From NCBI RefSeq assembly GCF_032884065.1, contig NC_088872.1, positions 1,736,001 through 1,800,000 on the forward strand: 64,000 nucleotides of DNA. Reading direction: 5' to 3'. The DNA comes from Artemia franciscana (Eukaryota > Arthropoda > Branchiopoda > Anostraca > Artemiidae). A program made the position numbers and the translations under genes. Under the pieces are notes generated by a model, which searched no databases, had not been told where the DNA came from, and saw only the letters and a list, made by a program, of their open reading frames with translations. Positions 1 through 11,844 of this stretch are shown one piece after another (within the stretch, counting starts at the first letter, position 1; each line of letters begins with the position of its first letter).

Positions 1-1537
<1,537 letters not shown>

Positions 1538-2574
1538 CTAGCTGATGGGGTGGAGCTTCGCGCCACCCCAACACCTAGTTGGTGGGGCGCTTCGCGCCCC
1601 CCAAGCCCCCCCGCGCGCGTAATTCGTTACGTGCCATATTAGTTACGCGCCATTGTAGCTGTGTCCCTGTGTCCCACCTGTGAATAGATATAGATATAAA
1701 TATATATTTTTAACTTTGTAAAACATGCGAATATACAACATTCTTCGCTGTCCCATTGTCTGTGCATATAAATAGTATTTATATTCCCTGTGTCCCGGTC
1801 GTCATTTGTGTCCTGGTGTCCCAGTTTGTAATTTCTCTTTGAGTGTCCCGGTCGTCATTTATATTCCCTGTGTCCCAGTGTCCCGGTCGTCATTTGTCTC
1901 CTGGTCAGTAATTTCTATTCAAACAATCCCTGTGTCTCAGTCGTCAATTATATATCCCGCCTGTGCCCCCGGCGTCCCCGTTGTAGTTGTGTCTCTGTGT
2001 CCCGGTCGTCATTTATATTCCCGGTTTGTGTCCCGGTCTGTAATTTATCGTTGAGTGTTTTTTCTTTTTAGTTTTTTACATTTTTCAGTTTTTTTTTCTT
2101 CTTTATTTTTCAGCGTCACTATGAAGTACATATCGCCGAACCTTTGTTTTTTAACTTAAATCTGGTAGGCATTGATGACCTTATCCAAGTTAAAATCCCA
2201 AACCCAATCATCATCGCTATCATTTTCAGTTTTGATATGTTTTGACTCTCGCTTTCCTGGTGGGTTTTCATCTAACTGCGCGGTTTTGCGTTCTTTAGCC
2301 GCAAGCCTGTTTTCTTGCTGTTCTTGTGATTCCTCGGCACGCTTTCTTTTCTTACTTTCTCTATCAGCTGCAAGTCTGTTTTCTTGTTGTTCTTGTGATT
2401 CCTCGGCACGCTTTCTTTTCTTACTTTCTCTATCAGCAGCGTGAACGCATTAACGCATGTCTTAAATACCATTAATGACGTCACCGTCAAAGCAAAAATG
2501 ACGACAACTAATTTCATGACGTCAGCCGACACAGAAACATGACGTCACCTGATCCACAGACAGACAGACAACTT
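1538..2574 (-). mobile_element. HelA Helitron, minus strand, head-to-head with the next copy
   Basis: CTAG at 1538-1541, with the GC hairpins just inside (about 1547-1600), is the 3' terminus on the minus strand. Inside come a helicase C-terminal remnant (1700-1775), minisatellite (1780-2050), and a damaged N-terminal coding segment (about 2110-2480) in which a 23-residue Arg/Lys/Glu-rich block is duplicated in tandem (69-bp repeat, about 2302-2440). Near 2530-2574 lie the 5'-end motifs TGACGTCA and CAGGTGACGTCA in reverse. The element meets an inverted copy of its own 5' region at 2574/2575. Confidence 0.65.
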
Positions 2575-3155
2575 AAAGTTGTCTGTGGATCTGTGGATCG
2601 TGGATCAGGTGACGTCATGTTTCGGCTGACGTCATGAAATTAGTTGCCATCATTTTTGCTTTGAAGGTGACGTCATTCAAGTTATATAAGACATATGTTC
2701 GCGTAGAATTCTATTAATGTTTAAGTTTACAATGACTGATGAAGATGCTCAAAGAGTCTATGCCAAAAAACTTGCTGCTGATAGAGAAAGTCAGAAAAGA
2801 AAGCGTGCCGAGGAATCAAAAGAACAGCAAGGAAACAGGCTTGAGGCTAAAGAACGCAAAACCGCGCAGTTAGATGAAGATCCACCTGGACAGCGAGAGT
2901 CAAAACATATTAAAACTGAAAATGATAGCGATGATGATTGGGTTTGGGATTTTGACTTGGATAAGGTCATCAATGACTACCAGATTTTAGTTAAAAAAAC
3001 AAAGGTTCGGCGATATGTATTTCATAGTGAAGCTGAAAAATAAAGAAGAAAAAGAAAACTGAAAAAAGAAAAAAGAGAAATTACAGACTGGGATACCGGG
3101 ACACAAATGACGACCGGGACACAGGGAATATAAATGACGACCAGGACACAGGTAT
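2000..3155. repeat. Long inverted repeat: two Helitron 5' halves head-to-head
   Basis: The symmetry centre is near 2577, where ACAACTT AA AGTTGT pairs. Arms of about 550 bp run outward through the 5' motif (GATCAGGTGACGTCATG), the N-terminal coding segment and into the minisatellite. The arms differ by point changes and by a 69-bp duplication in the left arm, so this is an old inverted arrangement rather than an exact assembly mirror. Confidence 0.75.
2717..3043 (+). CDS. N-terminal segment of HelA helicase-type protein
   Basis: A 108-codon ORF beginning MFKFTMTDEDAQR, rich in Lys, Arg, Glu and Gln, with an acidic tail containing DSDDDWVWDFD. N-terminal arginine/lysine-rich segments of this kind precede the Rep domain in many Helitron proteins. 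It sits just downstream of the 5' terminus motifs and upstream of the helicase relic on the same strand. The Rep (HUH) domain that should follow is missing, since the sequence passes into minisatellite at 3090. Treat it as a surviving fragment of a deleted ORF, possibly not translated usefully. Confidence 0.5.
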   Translation: MFKFTMTDEDAQRVYAKKLAADRESQKRKRAEESKEQQGNRLEAKERKTAQLDEDPPGQRESKHIKTENDSDDDWVWDFDLDKVINDYQILVKKTKVRRYVFHSEAEK

Positions 3156-3261
3156 TTAAGAATATCGTTCAAAGACAAATTTTTAATTGTAAGAAGACCG
3201 TTGAAAGAGAAATTTATAATTGAAAAATGACTGAAAAACCTACAATGGCAACGGTACCACC

Positions 3262-4912
3262 ATCGAAGTAGATAACCAGTGGGTTTACGGCCAACCTACC
3301 ATCTTCCAAGATACCACGATAGGAAGACTCTACACCGTTCACCCCAATCAACATGAATGCTTCTTTCTACGCCTGCTTTTGGTGAATGTACCCGGTCCGA
3401 CATCCTTTGAGTATTTGAGAACTGTAAACGGTACTATACATGACACTTAGTGCATGCCAAGCTCTGAATTTATTGGAGAATGACCAGCACTGGGATAACT
3501 GCATCAATGACGCGTGCGAAACGTCAACCCCAAGTCAAATTCGTACACTTGCTCTCCATCAGCACCTACAGAGTTATGGGAAAAATATAAGTCAAAAATG
3601 TCCGAAGATATACTCCATCGAAAACAGTTAGAGACGTCAGAAATGACTTTTGATTTTACATCAGAAATTTATAACGACACTTTAGTTATTATAGAAGACG
3701 TATGGCAAACAAACCTCTTCAGGATTTGGGAATGCCTTCACCTAACCGTATCGCTGCTGTTTCGACATGTGTAGAATTGGATCGTGAACAAAGTTACAGT
3801 ACGAGTGATCTATTGTCGTATGTACAAAATAACATTTACAAGTTAACGTCGGAACAAAAAGACATTTATGATACGATAGACTCAAATTCAGGACGTATAC
3901 AACTACCTGCTGATTTCTGTAGTTTAGTGACGTCCAAAAATGAATTGATTGAAAAAGTATTTCCGAATATTCTAAAAAATTATAAAAATAATAAATGGCT
4001 TTTAGTTATTATAGAAGATTTGTGTGTAATTATGGCAAACAAACCTCTTCAGGATTTGGGAATGCCTTCACCTAACCGTATCGCTGCTGTTTCGACATGT
4101 GTAGAATTGGATCGTGAACAAAATTACAGTACGAGTGATCTATTGTCGTATGTACAAAATAACATTTACAAGTTAACGTCGGAACAAAAAGACATTTATG
4201 ATACGATAGACTCAATTTCAGGACGTATACAACTACCTGCTGATTTCTGTAGTTTAGTGACGTCCAAAAATGAATTCATTGAAAAAGTATTTCCGAATAT
4301 TCTAAAAAATTATAAAAATAATAAATGGCTAAGTGAAAGAGCGATTCTCGCACCCAAAAATATAGACGTCCACGAAATCAACAATATTGTTTTGACCAAG
4401 ATTCGAGACCAGGCAGTCCTTTGCAAGTCAGTCGACACAGTTTTGGAACCAAATGAAGCGGTTAATTATCCATCTGAATTTTTAAATTCCATATATCTTT
4501 CAGGGTTTCCACCACACGTGCTACAACTAAAAATAGGCGACCCACCAAAGCTTTGCAATGGCACGCGACTTGCCGTAAAAAAACAATGGAAAGCCTAATA
4601 AAGGCGACAATCTTGACAGGGCATTTTGAGGGTAAGGCTGTTCTTATTCCTCGCATTCCCATGATTCCAACGGATCTGCCTTTTCAATTTAAAAGATTGC
4701 AATTCCCAATTCGATTAGCATTTGCAATCACCATTAACAAAGCTCAAGGTCAATCATTAGAAAAATGTGGTATAGATCTTAATACTGATTGTTTTTCCCA
4801 TGGACAATTGTACGTTGCATGTTCGAGGGTCGGTAAACCTGACAATCTATTTATATGCAGCGACAATTGGACAGCGAAGAATGTTGTATATTCGCAAGTT
4901 TTACGCAGTTAA
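3262..4912 (+). pseudogene. Helitron PIF1-like helicase relic
   Basis: In order: a linker block (GQPTIF..., about 3280-3450), ending in a stop caused by a 5-bp deletion relative to the copy at 15950; a block containing SEDILHRKQ (about 3600); two copies of MANKPLQDLGMP (3702 and 4032); a block containing SGRIQLPADF; a block containing DVHEINNIVL (about 4365); and, in another frame (4553-4912), the C-terminal helicase motifs [11 protein letters not shown] and YVACSRVGK. The Walker A/B section that should lie between SEQKDIYDTI and SGRIQLPADF is deleted in both repeats. Helicases of this class unwind DNA for rolling-circle transposition; this copy cannot. Confidence 0.8.
3681..4330 (+). repeat. 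Tandem duplication (~320/330 bp) within helicase relic
   Basis: Units 3681-4000 and 4001-4330 are nearly identical. They differ by about 10 bp of length close to the start of each unit and by scattered substitutions (for example GAATTGATT versus GAATTCATT). The duplication is in frame, so a 298-codon ORF spans it. Confidence 0.9.
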
Positions 4913-4929
4913 TTTGTATTGTATCCATT

Positions 4930-6135
4930 TATCTATCTATCTATATAAAAACGTCCATGGGAAAACAATCTGTATTCAGATCTATACCTCATGATTCTAA
5001 TGATTGCCCTTGAGCTTTGTTGATGGTGATTGCTAATCGACCATTCCCTGTCCCGGTGTCCCGGTCGTCATTTACATCCCCCTGTTTCCCCCGGTGTCCC
5101 CGTTGTAGTTGTGTCCCTGTGTCCCGGTCGTCATTTATATTCCCTGTGTCCCGGTCGTCATTTGTATCCCGGTGTCCCGGTCTGTATATACATTCGTTTT
5201 TTAGTTTATTTTTTCTCCTTTATTTTTTTCCTTTTTTTTTCTTTTTTAGCTTATTTAGATTTTTAGATTTTTTAGTTTTTTTATTAGTTTTTAGTTTTTT
5301 TTTCTTTTTAGTTTTTTTGTCCCGGTCGTCATTTATATCCCCCTGTTTCCCCCGGTGTCCCCATTGTAGTTGTGTCCCTGTGTCCCGGTCGTCATTTATA
5401 TTCCCTGTGTCCCGGTCGTCATTTGTATCCCGGTGTACCGGTCTGTATATACATTCGTTTTTTAGTTTTGTTTTTCTCCTTTATTTTTTTCCTTTTTTTT
5501 TCTTTTTTAGTTTATTTAGATTTTTAGATTTTTTAGTTTTTTTATTAGTTTTTAGTTTTTTTTTCTTTTTAGTTTTTTTGTAGTTTTTACCTTCTTTTTA
5601 GTTTTGTTAATTTTTTTTTTTACTTGTGTCCTGGTCGTCATTTATACTCCCTGTGTCCCGGTGCTTTGTTGATTGCTAATCGAACATTCCTTTTGTCCTG
5701 GTCGCTTTCTCTTTGAGTGTCGTCATTTATTTTTTTCTTTTTTAGTTCTTTTAGTTTTTACCTTTTTTAGTTTTTTTTAGTTTTTAGTTTTTTTAGTTTT
5801 TTACCTTTTTTTAGTTTTTTTAGTTTTTTTAGTTTTTTAGCTTTTTTATTTTTTTTATTAGTTTTTAGTTTTTTCGTAGTTTTTGCCTTTTTTTTAGTTT
5901 TTTTAGTTTTTTAGCTTTTTTATTAGTTTTTAGTTTTTTTTGTAGTTTTTGCCTTTTTTCAGTTTTTTTAGTTTTTTAGCTTTTTTATTTTTTTTATTAG
6001 TTTTTAGTTTTTTTTGTAGTTTTTGCCTTTTTTTAGTTTTTTCAGTTTTGACGTCACCTGATCCAGTTTTTTCAGTTGACGTCACCTGATCCACGATCCA
6101 CAGATTCACAGACAACTTATTTTTATATATATAGA
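4930..6135 (-). mobile_element. HelA Helitron fragment, minus strand, with 5' terminus
   Basis: It contains an inverted helicase C-terminal remnant (about 4952-5045), two tandem blocks of minisatellite plus T-rich sequence (5047-5320 and 5321-5590, nearly identical), long T-rich low-complexity DNA (to about 6045), TGACGTCA-containing 5' motifs, and the terminus (reverse complement of TCTATATATATAAAAATAA) ending at 6135. Confidence 0.7.
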
Positions 6136-6705
6136 TAGTTTTTTTTTTTTACTTATGTCCTGGTCGTCATTTATACTCCCTGTGTCCCGGTGCTTTGTTG
6201 ATTGCTAATCGAACATTCCTTTTGTCCTGGTCGCTTTCTCTTTGAGTGTCGTCATTTATTAGTTTTTTCCTTTTTTTTTTTAGTTTTTTATTGGTTTTTA
6301 CCTTTATTTTAGCTTATTTTTCAGTTTTTTCCTTTTTTTTAGTTTTTTTTTATTTTTTTTTTTTAGTTTTTTACCTTTTTTTAGTTTTTTTAGTTTTTTT
6401 AGTTTTTTAGCTTTTTTACTTTTTTTATTAGTTTTTAGTTTTTTTTGTAGTTTTTGCCTTTTTTTAGTTTTTTCAGTTTTTTTTTTTAGTTTTTTATTGG
6501 TTTTTACCTTTATAGTTTTTTTAGTTTTTTAGCTTTTTTATTTTTTTTATTAGTTTTTAGTTTTTTTTGTAGTTTTTGCCTTTTTTTTGTTTTTTCAGTT
6601 TTGACGTCACCTGATCCAGTTTTTTCAGGTGACGTCACCTGACACATCCATCCACACATCCATCCACACATCCACAGACAGACAACTTATTTTTATATAT
6701 ATAGA
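6136..6705 (-). mobile_element. Second HelA 5'-end fragment, minus strand, tandem to the previous
   Basis: This repeats the arrangement of 5619-6135: a block starting ACTTATGTCCTGGTCGTC, a CTTTGTTGATTGCTAATCG block, T-rich low-complexity DNA, a GACGTCACCTGATCC motif, and the Helitron 5' terminus on the minus strand at 6705. Just beyond, TATC at 6707-6710 begins a plus-strand 5'-like motif, so two 5' ends almost touch. Confidence 0.65.
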
Positions 6706-6719
6706 TATCTATATATATA

Positions 6720-6773
<54 letters not shown>
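6720..6773. repeat. (TA)n microsatellite
   Basis: A pure TA run separating the Helitron 5' end(s) from the truncated LINE reverse transcriptase at 6775. Confidence 0.95.
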
Positions 6774-6774
<1 letters not shown>

Positions 6775-8610
6775 TACTGGTAATAAAGAAATGGGCCCTA
6801 TAATTTCCTAGTACATTTTTATCTCCACCTTTATAGACAGGAATAACTTTTGGAATTTTAAAACAACTTGTAAACACTCCAGTCCTTAAACATTCATTAA
6901 ATAAATACACTAAATGACCGGAAATAACAGGGTAAATATACTCTAAAGTTTTAACTGTTACAATATCAGAGCCTGAAGCTCCAATTTTTAATTTTTTCAA
7001 TGTTTCAGAAAGCTCAGAAGCGACGGTTGGCTTCAAATATGCTGAAACATCACTTGCATTCGATAAATATTTCTTAAAACTACCTTCATGCTCAGAAATA
7101 ACTATACTTCGGACCAAAACCTTTCCCACATTAGCAAAATGACGGCATATTCTATCAGCAGTTGTACTATCATTATGTATACCGTCAGGAAATATACCAT
7201 CATTATTAGGACTTCGGACGGATTTTATAATTTGCCATATTTTTCTAGGGTTACCTTCAAAAGATTTAAATTTATTACGATAGTAATCAGCTTTGACTTT
7301 ACGAAGTAGTGAATTTAACTGGTTACTATAAATCTTGTATTCTGTTTTATCACTTACACTATTATTAGCCGCACACATTTTGAACAAATATCTTCTTCTA
7401 ATAATAGCCTTTTAAAGAGCTCGGGTGATCCATGGTTTCTTTGGAGTTTCTCTACGACGAGTTGCATTTTTACAAATACTGCAATCAATCAATAAACTAA
7501 TTATAATTGAATACCAGTTTTGAAACTTAGCATTAATATCTAGCTCATTACTATTTAAAAATTCAAAATTACATTTCTCTAACATTACTTTATAAAGAAT
7601 GAGCACATTATTATCAATGATCACTTTTTTATATCTATTTTGTGAATTTGAGTTAAGCCTAGTACCTTTACTAAAAAAATTTTAACACTCAAAAATATCT
7701 CAAAATGGTCAGATACTTCATTTATTATCACACTTGCATTATAGTAACTGACATTAGCAAAAATATTATCAATCAACGATGCTGAATTCATAGTAACCCT
7801 AGTTGGGACTGTAATCGTAGGCTTCAACCAATAACTCAGCATAATATTTAAAAACTGGCTAACTTCTGTATTAATAAACAAATTCATTAGGTCAATATTG
7901 AAATCACCACACACAAATATAGGTAAGTTTCTGCTCCTAATCATGTCCAACTGTTTTTCTAGTAACATAAAAAATTCATTAATATTACTCGACGGAGGTC
8001 TATAAACAAGAACCAAATAAAACACCTTGGATTTCTTGCTAACCTCTAATACCAAGCTCTCAAATACCATTTCTCTATTAACCCTTAAATCATCTCTTTC
8101 TATAACTAGCAAGTCTTTTCTAATGTGAGCACACAGTCCACCATGCTGACGAGCCTCCCTATTCTTAAGACACAATCGATAATTACCTATTTCTAATAAA
8201 CTAGAATTATGATTCTGTAACCAAGTTTCAGTTAGAGCTAATATTTGAATTCCAGAAAACATACATAATTTATTTAAATATGTTACACTGCTTTGCAGTC
8301 CCCGACAATTCAAGTGGAAAACCGTAAGAGAATCATTAGGCATCGATTCAGAAATATCAACCGGGCTAATATAGCGTACTGCTATTTTACTTTCCTCTAC
8401 AACAAAATCATCAATCCCTCTACTTTCATCTATTAACTCCAAATGAGCCAAATTAAGTGGACTATTCTCAAGTGGACGCAATCTATCAAAATCTACAACC
8501 ATTTTCAAAATCATTTAAACGGTACTGGTCAAGTGAGAAAAAATCATCATAACTATCCAATATTCTTCTTCTCAGTAAATCCCGGGACGAATGAAAGTTA
8601 AAAGAGCTTT
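6775..8610 (-). pseudogene. Non-LTR retrotransposon (Jockey/CR1-like) relic: endonuclease plus start of RT
   Basis: On the minus strand, 8514-7621 encodes an APE-type endonuclease: VFHLNCRGLQ at the start, ALTETWL with the catalytic Glu, VYRPPSS, VCGDFNID and a late SDHFEIF. These enzymes nick target DNA for target-primed reverse transcription. A one-base shift near 7624 leads to 7624-7412, then an in-frame TAA (7412-7414), then 7387-6775 in the same frame. That last part ends with the start of the reverse transcriptase (IPKVIPVYKGG, VLGNYR). The RT is cut at GNYR by the (TA)n array, so the catalytic RT is absent. A further frame change near 8480 extends similarity to about 8610. Dead copy; the clade call is approximate. 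Confidence 0.8.
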
Positions 8611-8669
8611 TAATAGCTTCCTTTCAAAAATGGAAATAAATATAATCAACAATAATATGACTGAAATAA

Positions 8670-9160
8670 CTAGATGAATTGAGAATGACTTAATCTGCTA
8701 AAGTTTTCCACTTTAGCAGATATAAAGATGTCAAGGAGTTTTTCCATCTCCCGACCAATCACCCTAATAAAAGGCAGGGTATAGTCCTCGTTACACTGTT
8801 CTAGGGCATCATAATATGCCTCTCTGTTGGTATTAAATACAAGAATAGGATAGTCATTTTTCAGAAGACATAAAGCCATTAGAAGTCTGGAAGTTCTTCC
8901 TTTACCATCACAAAATGGATGGATATACACGAGCTTGTAATGCGCCAACGCTGCGTACTTGATAGGATGCAATCGTTTGGCGTTATCGGAGTTTATCCAA
9001 ATGAGAAACTCCTTCATCAGCGTTTCGACTTCTTCAGGAGGTGGAGGGTAAAAGTCTCCCACTTTGAGTATACACGTTCTGTAAACTCCAGTTTCCTTAG
9101 GATGTGCTTTTGTATGTAATTGCATCACATTGTGATGCATCTCCAAGAGCATTGTTTTAT
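8670..9160 (-). pseudogene. Fic-domain (FICD/HYPE-like) protein, C-terminal fragment
   Basis: Fic enzymes AMPylate or de-AMPylate hydroxyl side chains; animal FICD acts on BiP in the ER. The 160-codon frame shows the family hallmarks: LHPIKYAALAHYKLVYIHPF leading into the catalytic loop HPFCDGKGRTSRLL (residues 78-91, catalytic His78), then a C-terminal helix ending naturally at a stop. The usual motif is HxFxDGNGR; here Asn is Lys. The N-terminal membrane segment, TPR repeats and autoinhibitory helix are not present. Upstream sequence (9125-9391) is in another frame. The fragment lies between a LINE relic and a Helitron, so it may be a captured or duplicated last exon. A functional gene is unlikely. 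Confidence 0.75.
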
Positions 9161-9391
9161 TAATTTCCTTTTTTTAAATTTTCGCAGCAACTGCATTATT
9201 TCGTTGGTGTAGACATATAATTTATCTGCTGATAATTTTTTTATTATTCTTTCCGCGTAATAACCAGTGATAAGATCGCATGGAATGACACTTTTGATTC
9301 TTTTTTTTGTAATTCTAAGGAGCATTGACTCCACTTCTTCCTTATAGGTTATGACATCTTTTTTTCTTTCTGTAGCTTTTGTAGACATCAT
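9125..9391 (-). other. Unrecognised 88-codon ORF upstream of the Fic fragment
   Basis: A Lys/Arg-rich reading frame (starts MMSTKATERKKDV, contains YYAERIIKKL and NEIMQLLRKFKKRK). It overlaps the Fic frame by 28 bp in a different phase and reaches its stop at 9125. An A-rich run near 9170-9176 could hide a frameshift joining the two. I do not recognise it; it may be the degraded upstream part of the same gene or chance. Confidence 0.3.
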
Positions 9392-9659
9392 TGTATTGAC
9401 AGAATTAAAATTTTACTCGAAGGAATAAAATCGTTACTAGCACCACCCTTTTTTAATTTATTTATAAAAATATTCATCCTCGGTAATTGGTTACAGATAT
9501 TAATTCTGTTCAACTTTCAAAGACAGGATATTTGTGCAATTGCTGATAAACTTAAATTATTGTTAAATTAAACACAATTTCAAATTTGATGAATTAAACA
9601 TTGAATTGAAACATCGAAATTGATGGCGTTAAAATCTTTTTTTAATTATATATTTTTAA
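9392..9659. other. AT-rich sequence, nothing recognised
   Basis: About 270 bp of AT-rich DNA without an ORF, hairpin or family match that I can see. It ends at the AAC|TAG junction of the next Helitron. Confidence 0.6.
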
Positions 9660-9815
9660 CTAGCTGTTGGTCAACACCTAGTTGGTGGGGCGCTTCGCGC
9701 CCCCCCCCCAAGCCCCCCCGCTCGCGTAAGTCGTTACGCGCCATATTAGTTACGCGCCATTGTAGTTGTGTCCCTATGTCCCACCTGTGAATATAGATAG
9801 ATTTATATATGTGTT

Positions 9816-11060
9816 TCAAACTACGTAAAAATTGCGAATATACAACATTCTTGGCTTTCCCATTGTCTTTGCATATACAAAGCCGTATGTGCTAATAATG
9901 ACGGCATATGCAAACGCTCTTTTTACAAACAAACAAATTTTAACTGCGTAAAACTTGCGAATATACAACATTCTTCGCTGTCCAATTGTCGCTGCATATA
10001 AATAGATTATTAGGTTTACCGACCCTCGAACATGCAACGTACAATTGTCCATGGGAAAAACAATCAGTATTAAGATCTATACCACATTTTTCTAATGATT
10101 GACCTTGAGCTTTGTTAATGGTGATTGCAAATGCTAATCGAATTGGGAATTGCAATCTTTTAAATTGAAAAGGCAGATCCGTTGGAATCATGGGAATGCG
10201 AGGAAGAAGAACAGCCTCACCCTCAAAAGCCCCTGTCAAGATTGTGGCCTCTATTAGGTTTTCCATTGTTTTTTTTTACAGCAAGTCGCGTGCCATTGCA
10301 AAGCTTTGGTGGGTTGATATTTCTTAAAAGTATTATTGGTACGCCTATTTTTAGTTGTAGCACGTGTGGTGGAAACCTTGAAAGATCTATGGAATTTAAA
10401 AATTCAGATGGATAATTAACCGCTTCATTTGGTTCCAAAACTGTGTCGACTGACTTGTAAAGGACTGCCTGGTCTCGAATCTTGGTCAAAACAATATTGT
10501 TGATTTCGTGGACGTCTATATTTTTGGGTGTGAGAATCGCTCTTTCACTTAGCCATGTATTATTTTTATAATTTTTTAGAATATTCGGAAATACTTTTTC
10601 AATCAATTCATTTTTGGAGGTCACTAAATTACAGAAATCAGCAGGTAGTTGTATACGTCCTGAAATTGAGTCTAATGGGAGCTTTGCGTATCCAATTGCC
10701 AGCAATTGATCTGAAAATGTTTGACCAGAGTCATCGTTTTGCAATCGGACACGCATATTTGTAGTTAATTCTAATATTTTTACGTGTGCCCATAAATTAG
10801 AATTTTTCAGGATAGCATTCATTTAGTCTGCTGGAGTTGATCTTGGTACTATAGGTAATGTTTGCCTGAAATCTCCTGCAAGCAATATTAATGTGCTGCC
10901 AAAGGGTTTCGACTTCCCTCTCAAATCTTTCAAGCATTGATCCAGAGCCTCGCTCTAGTTGGAGCATTGTATCTACGCACATGTTGGCCAGGAGGCGTTT
11001 TGTCAGTGGAAATAACAATTTTATGTGTATCAGTAGGCATCAAATCGATGGCTGTTTTGA
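9816..11060 (-). pseudogene. Helitron PIF1-like helicase relic (C-terminal half)
   Basis: On the minus strand: DTMLQLERGSGSM-type sequence (about 10960), a damaged GDFRQTLPI-like region, LTTNMRVRLQNDD (about 10770), SGRIQLPADFCNLV (about 10650), APKNIDVHEINN-like sequence (about 10520), FPPHVLQLKIGVP (about 10360), then [11 protein letters not shown] and YVACSRVGK (about 10030-10130), ending at YSQVLRS. It is split over three frames. A 3' extension (9816-9960) duplicates the tail. The Walker A region is missing. This copy keeps the middle block that is deleted at 14956-15288. Confidence 0.8.
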
Positions 11061-11079
11061 ACAGACGCATTAAATTATT

Positions 11080-11640
11080 ATTTTCGTTGAAATTTTTTTT
11101 ATTAGTTTTTGTTTTTTTTTCTTTTTAGTTTTTTTGTAGTTTTCACCTTTTTTTTAGTTTTTTTTGTTTTTTTTTTTCTTTTTTAGTTTTTAGTTTTTTA
11201 CCTTTTTTTTAGTTATTTTTTTAGTTTTTTTAGTATTTTCTTTTTAGTTTTTTTGTAGTTTTACCTGTTTTAGTTTTTTTTTCTTCTTTTATATTAATGC
11301 TAAGGCCAAGACCCGAACCTGGAACCTCTCGGACCTGGAACCTGGAACATAACGCCTTATCAACTCAGCTACTTCGGCTTGAATACATTTACCTTTTTTT
11401 TTAATTTTCTTTTTTTAGTTTTCTTTTTCTCCTTTATTTGTCAGTTTTTTTCCTTTTTTAGTTTTTTTCTTTTTAGTTTTTTTAGTTTTTACCTTTTTTA
11501 GTTTTTTTTACTTTTTTTTACTTTTTTAGTTTCTAGTTTTTACCCTTTTTTAGTTTTTTTTTAGTTTTTAAGCTTTTTTAGTTTTTTTAGTATTTTCTTT
11601 TTAGTTTTTTTTTAGTTTTTATCTTTTTTAGTTTTTTTCT
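11080..11640. repeat. T-rich low-complexity tract (TTTTAGTTTTT-type)
   Basis: Irregular repeats of TTTTTAG, TTTTTACC and TTTTAGC, interrupted by the first tRNA-like segment. The same tract type, in either orientation, occurs at 1190-1420, 5190-6050, 6140-6600, 12085-12390, 12505-12815, 12945-13090, 42215-42530 and 42650-43290. It is a normal constituent of HelA elements. Confidence 0.85.
11299..11380 (-). other. tRNA-like segment inside Helitron (copy 1)
   Basis: On the minus strand the sequence reads AGCCGAAGTAGCTGAGTTG (A-box-like) and, about 45 bases on, AGGTTCGGGTCTTGGC (B-box-like). Its ends can pair (AAGCC with GGCTT). It is tRNA-derived or tRNA-mimicking rather than a normal tRNA gene, since the anticodon arm is replaced by repeats of AGGTTCCAGGT. 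A second copy lies at 11655. Confidence 0.55.
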
Positions 11641-11654
11641 TCTTTTGTGTTAAT

Positions 11655-11736
11655 GCTAAAGCCAAAGTTCGAACCTGGAACCTCTTGGATCTAGAACCTG
11701 GAACATAACGCTTTACCAACTGAGCTATTTCGGCTT
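11655..11736 (-). other. tRNA-like segment inside Helitron (copy 2)
   Basis: This is the better-preserved copy: on the minus strand GCCGAAATAGCTCAGTTGG is a canonical A box and GGTTCGAACTTTGGC a good B box. Intervening sequence contains AGGTTCTAGATCC. It lies just inside the Helitron 5' region, before the GACGTC block. It could act as a pol III promoter or be a SINE head carried by the Helitron; not a functional decoding tRNA as far as I can judge. Confidence 0.6.
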
Positions 11737-11844
11737 GAATACATTCGTTTTTGAATTGGTATGTGATGAAATAATTCAGACGTCATATGCAGACAGTGAC
11801 GTCACTTGACAAACACACAGATAACTTATTTTTATATATATAGA

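Larger units (their letters stand above)
2575..4929 (+). mobile_element. HelA Helitron copy, plus strand, internally rearranged
   Basis: This copy includes the 5' motifs (2575-2690), the N-terminal ORF, a short minisatellite (3085-3155) and a degraded helicase gene (3262-4912). No hairpin-plus-CTAG terminus follows the helicase stop. Instead the sequence passes at about 4920-4950 into TCTATCTATCTATATAAAAACG, a 5'-like motif, and then into an inverted helicase fragment. The right boundary is therefore uncertain. Confidence 0.6.
9660..11844 (-). mobile_element. HelA Helitron, minus strand, both termini visible
   Basis: CTAG at 9660-9663 with an adjacent GC hairpin (about 9693-9712) is the 3' end. 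The reverse complement of the 5' terminus ends at 11844. Inside are a helicase relic (9816-11060), T-rich low-complexity DNA and two tRNA-like segments (11299-11380, 11655-11736), then the GACGTC-containing 5' block. At 2185 bp this is one of the few copies with both ends. Its 5' end touches the 3' CTAG of the next copy with no spacer. Confidence 0.8.

Noticed and set aside
1806..2054. Repeated [14 protein letters not shown] proteins
   Set aside because: Product of the 27-bp minisatellite read in one frame on one strand; no start context and no conservation outside the repeat. The same applies at 5017-5583, 12987-13445, 43376-43714 and 44305-44737.
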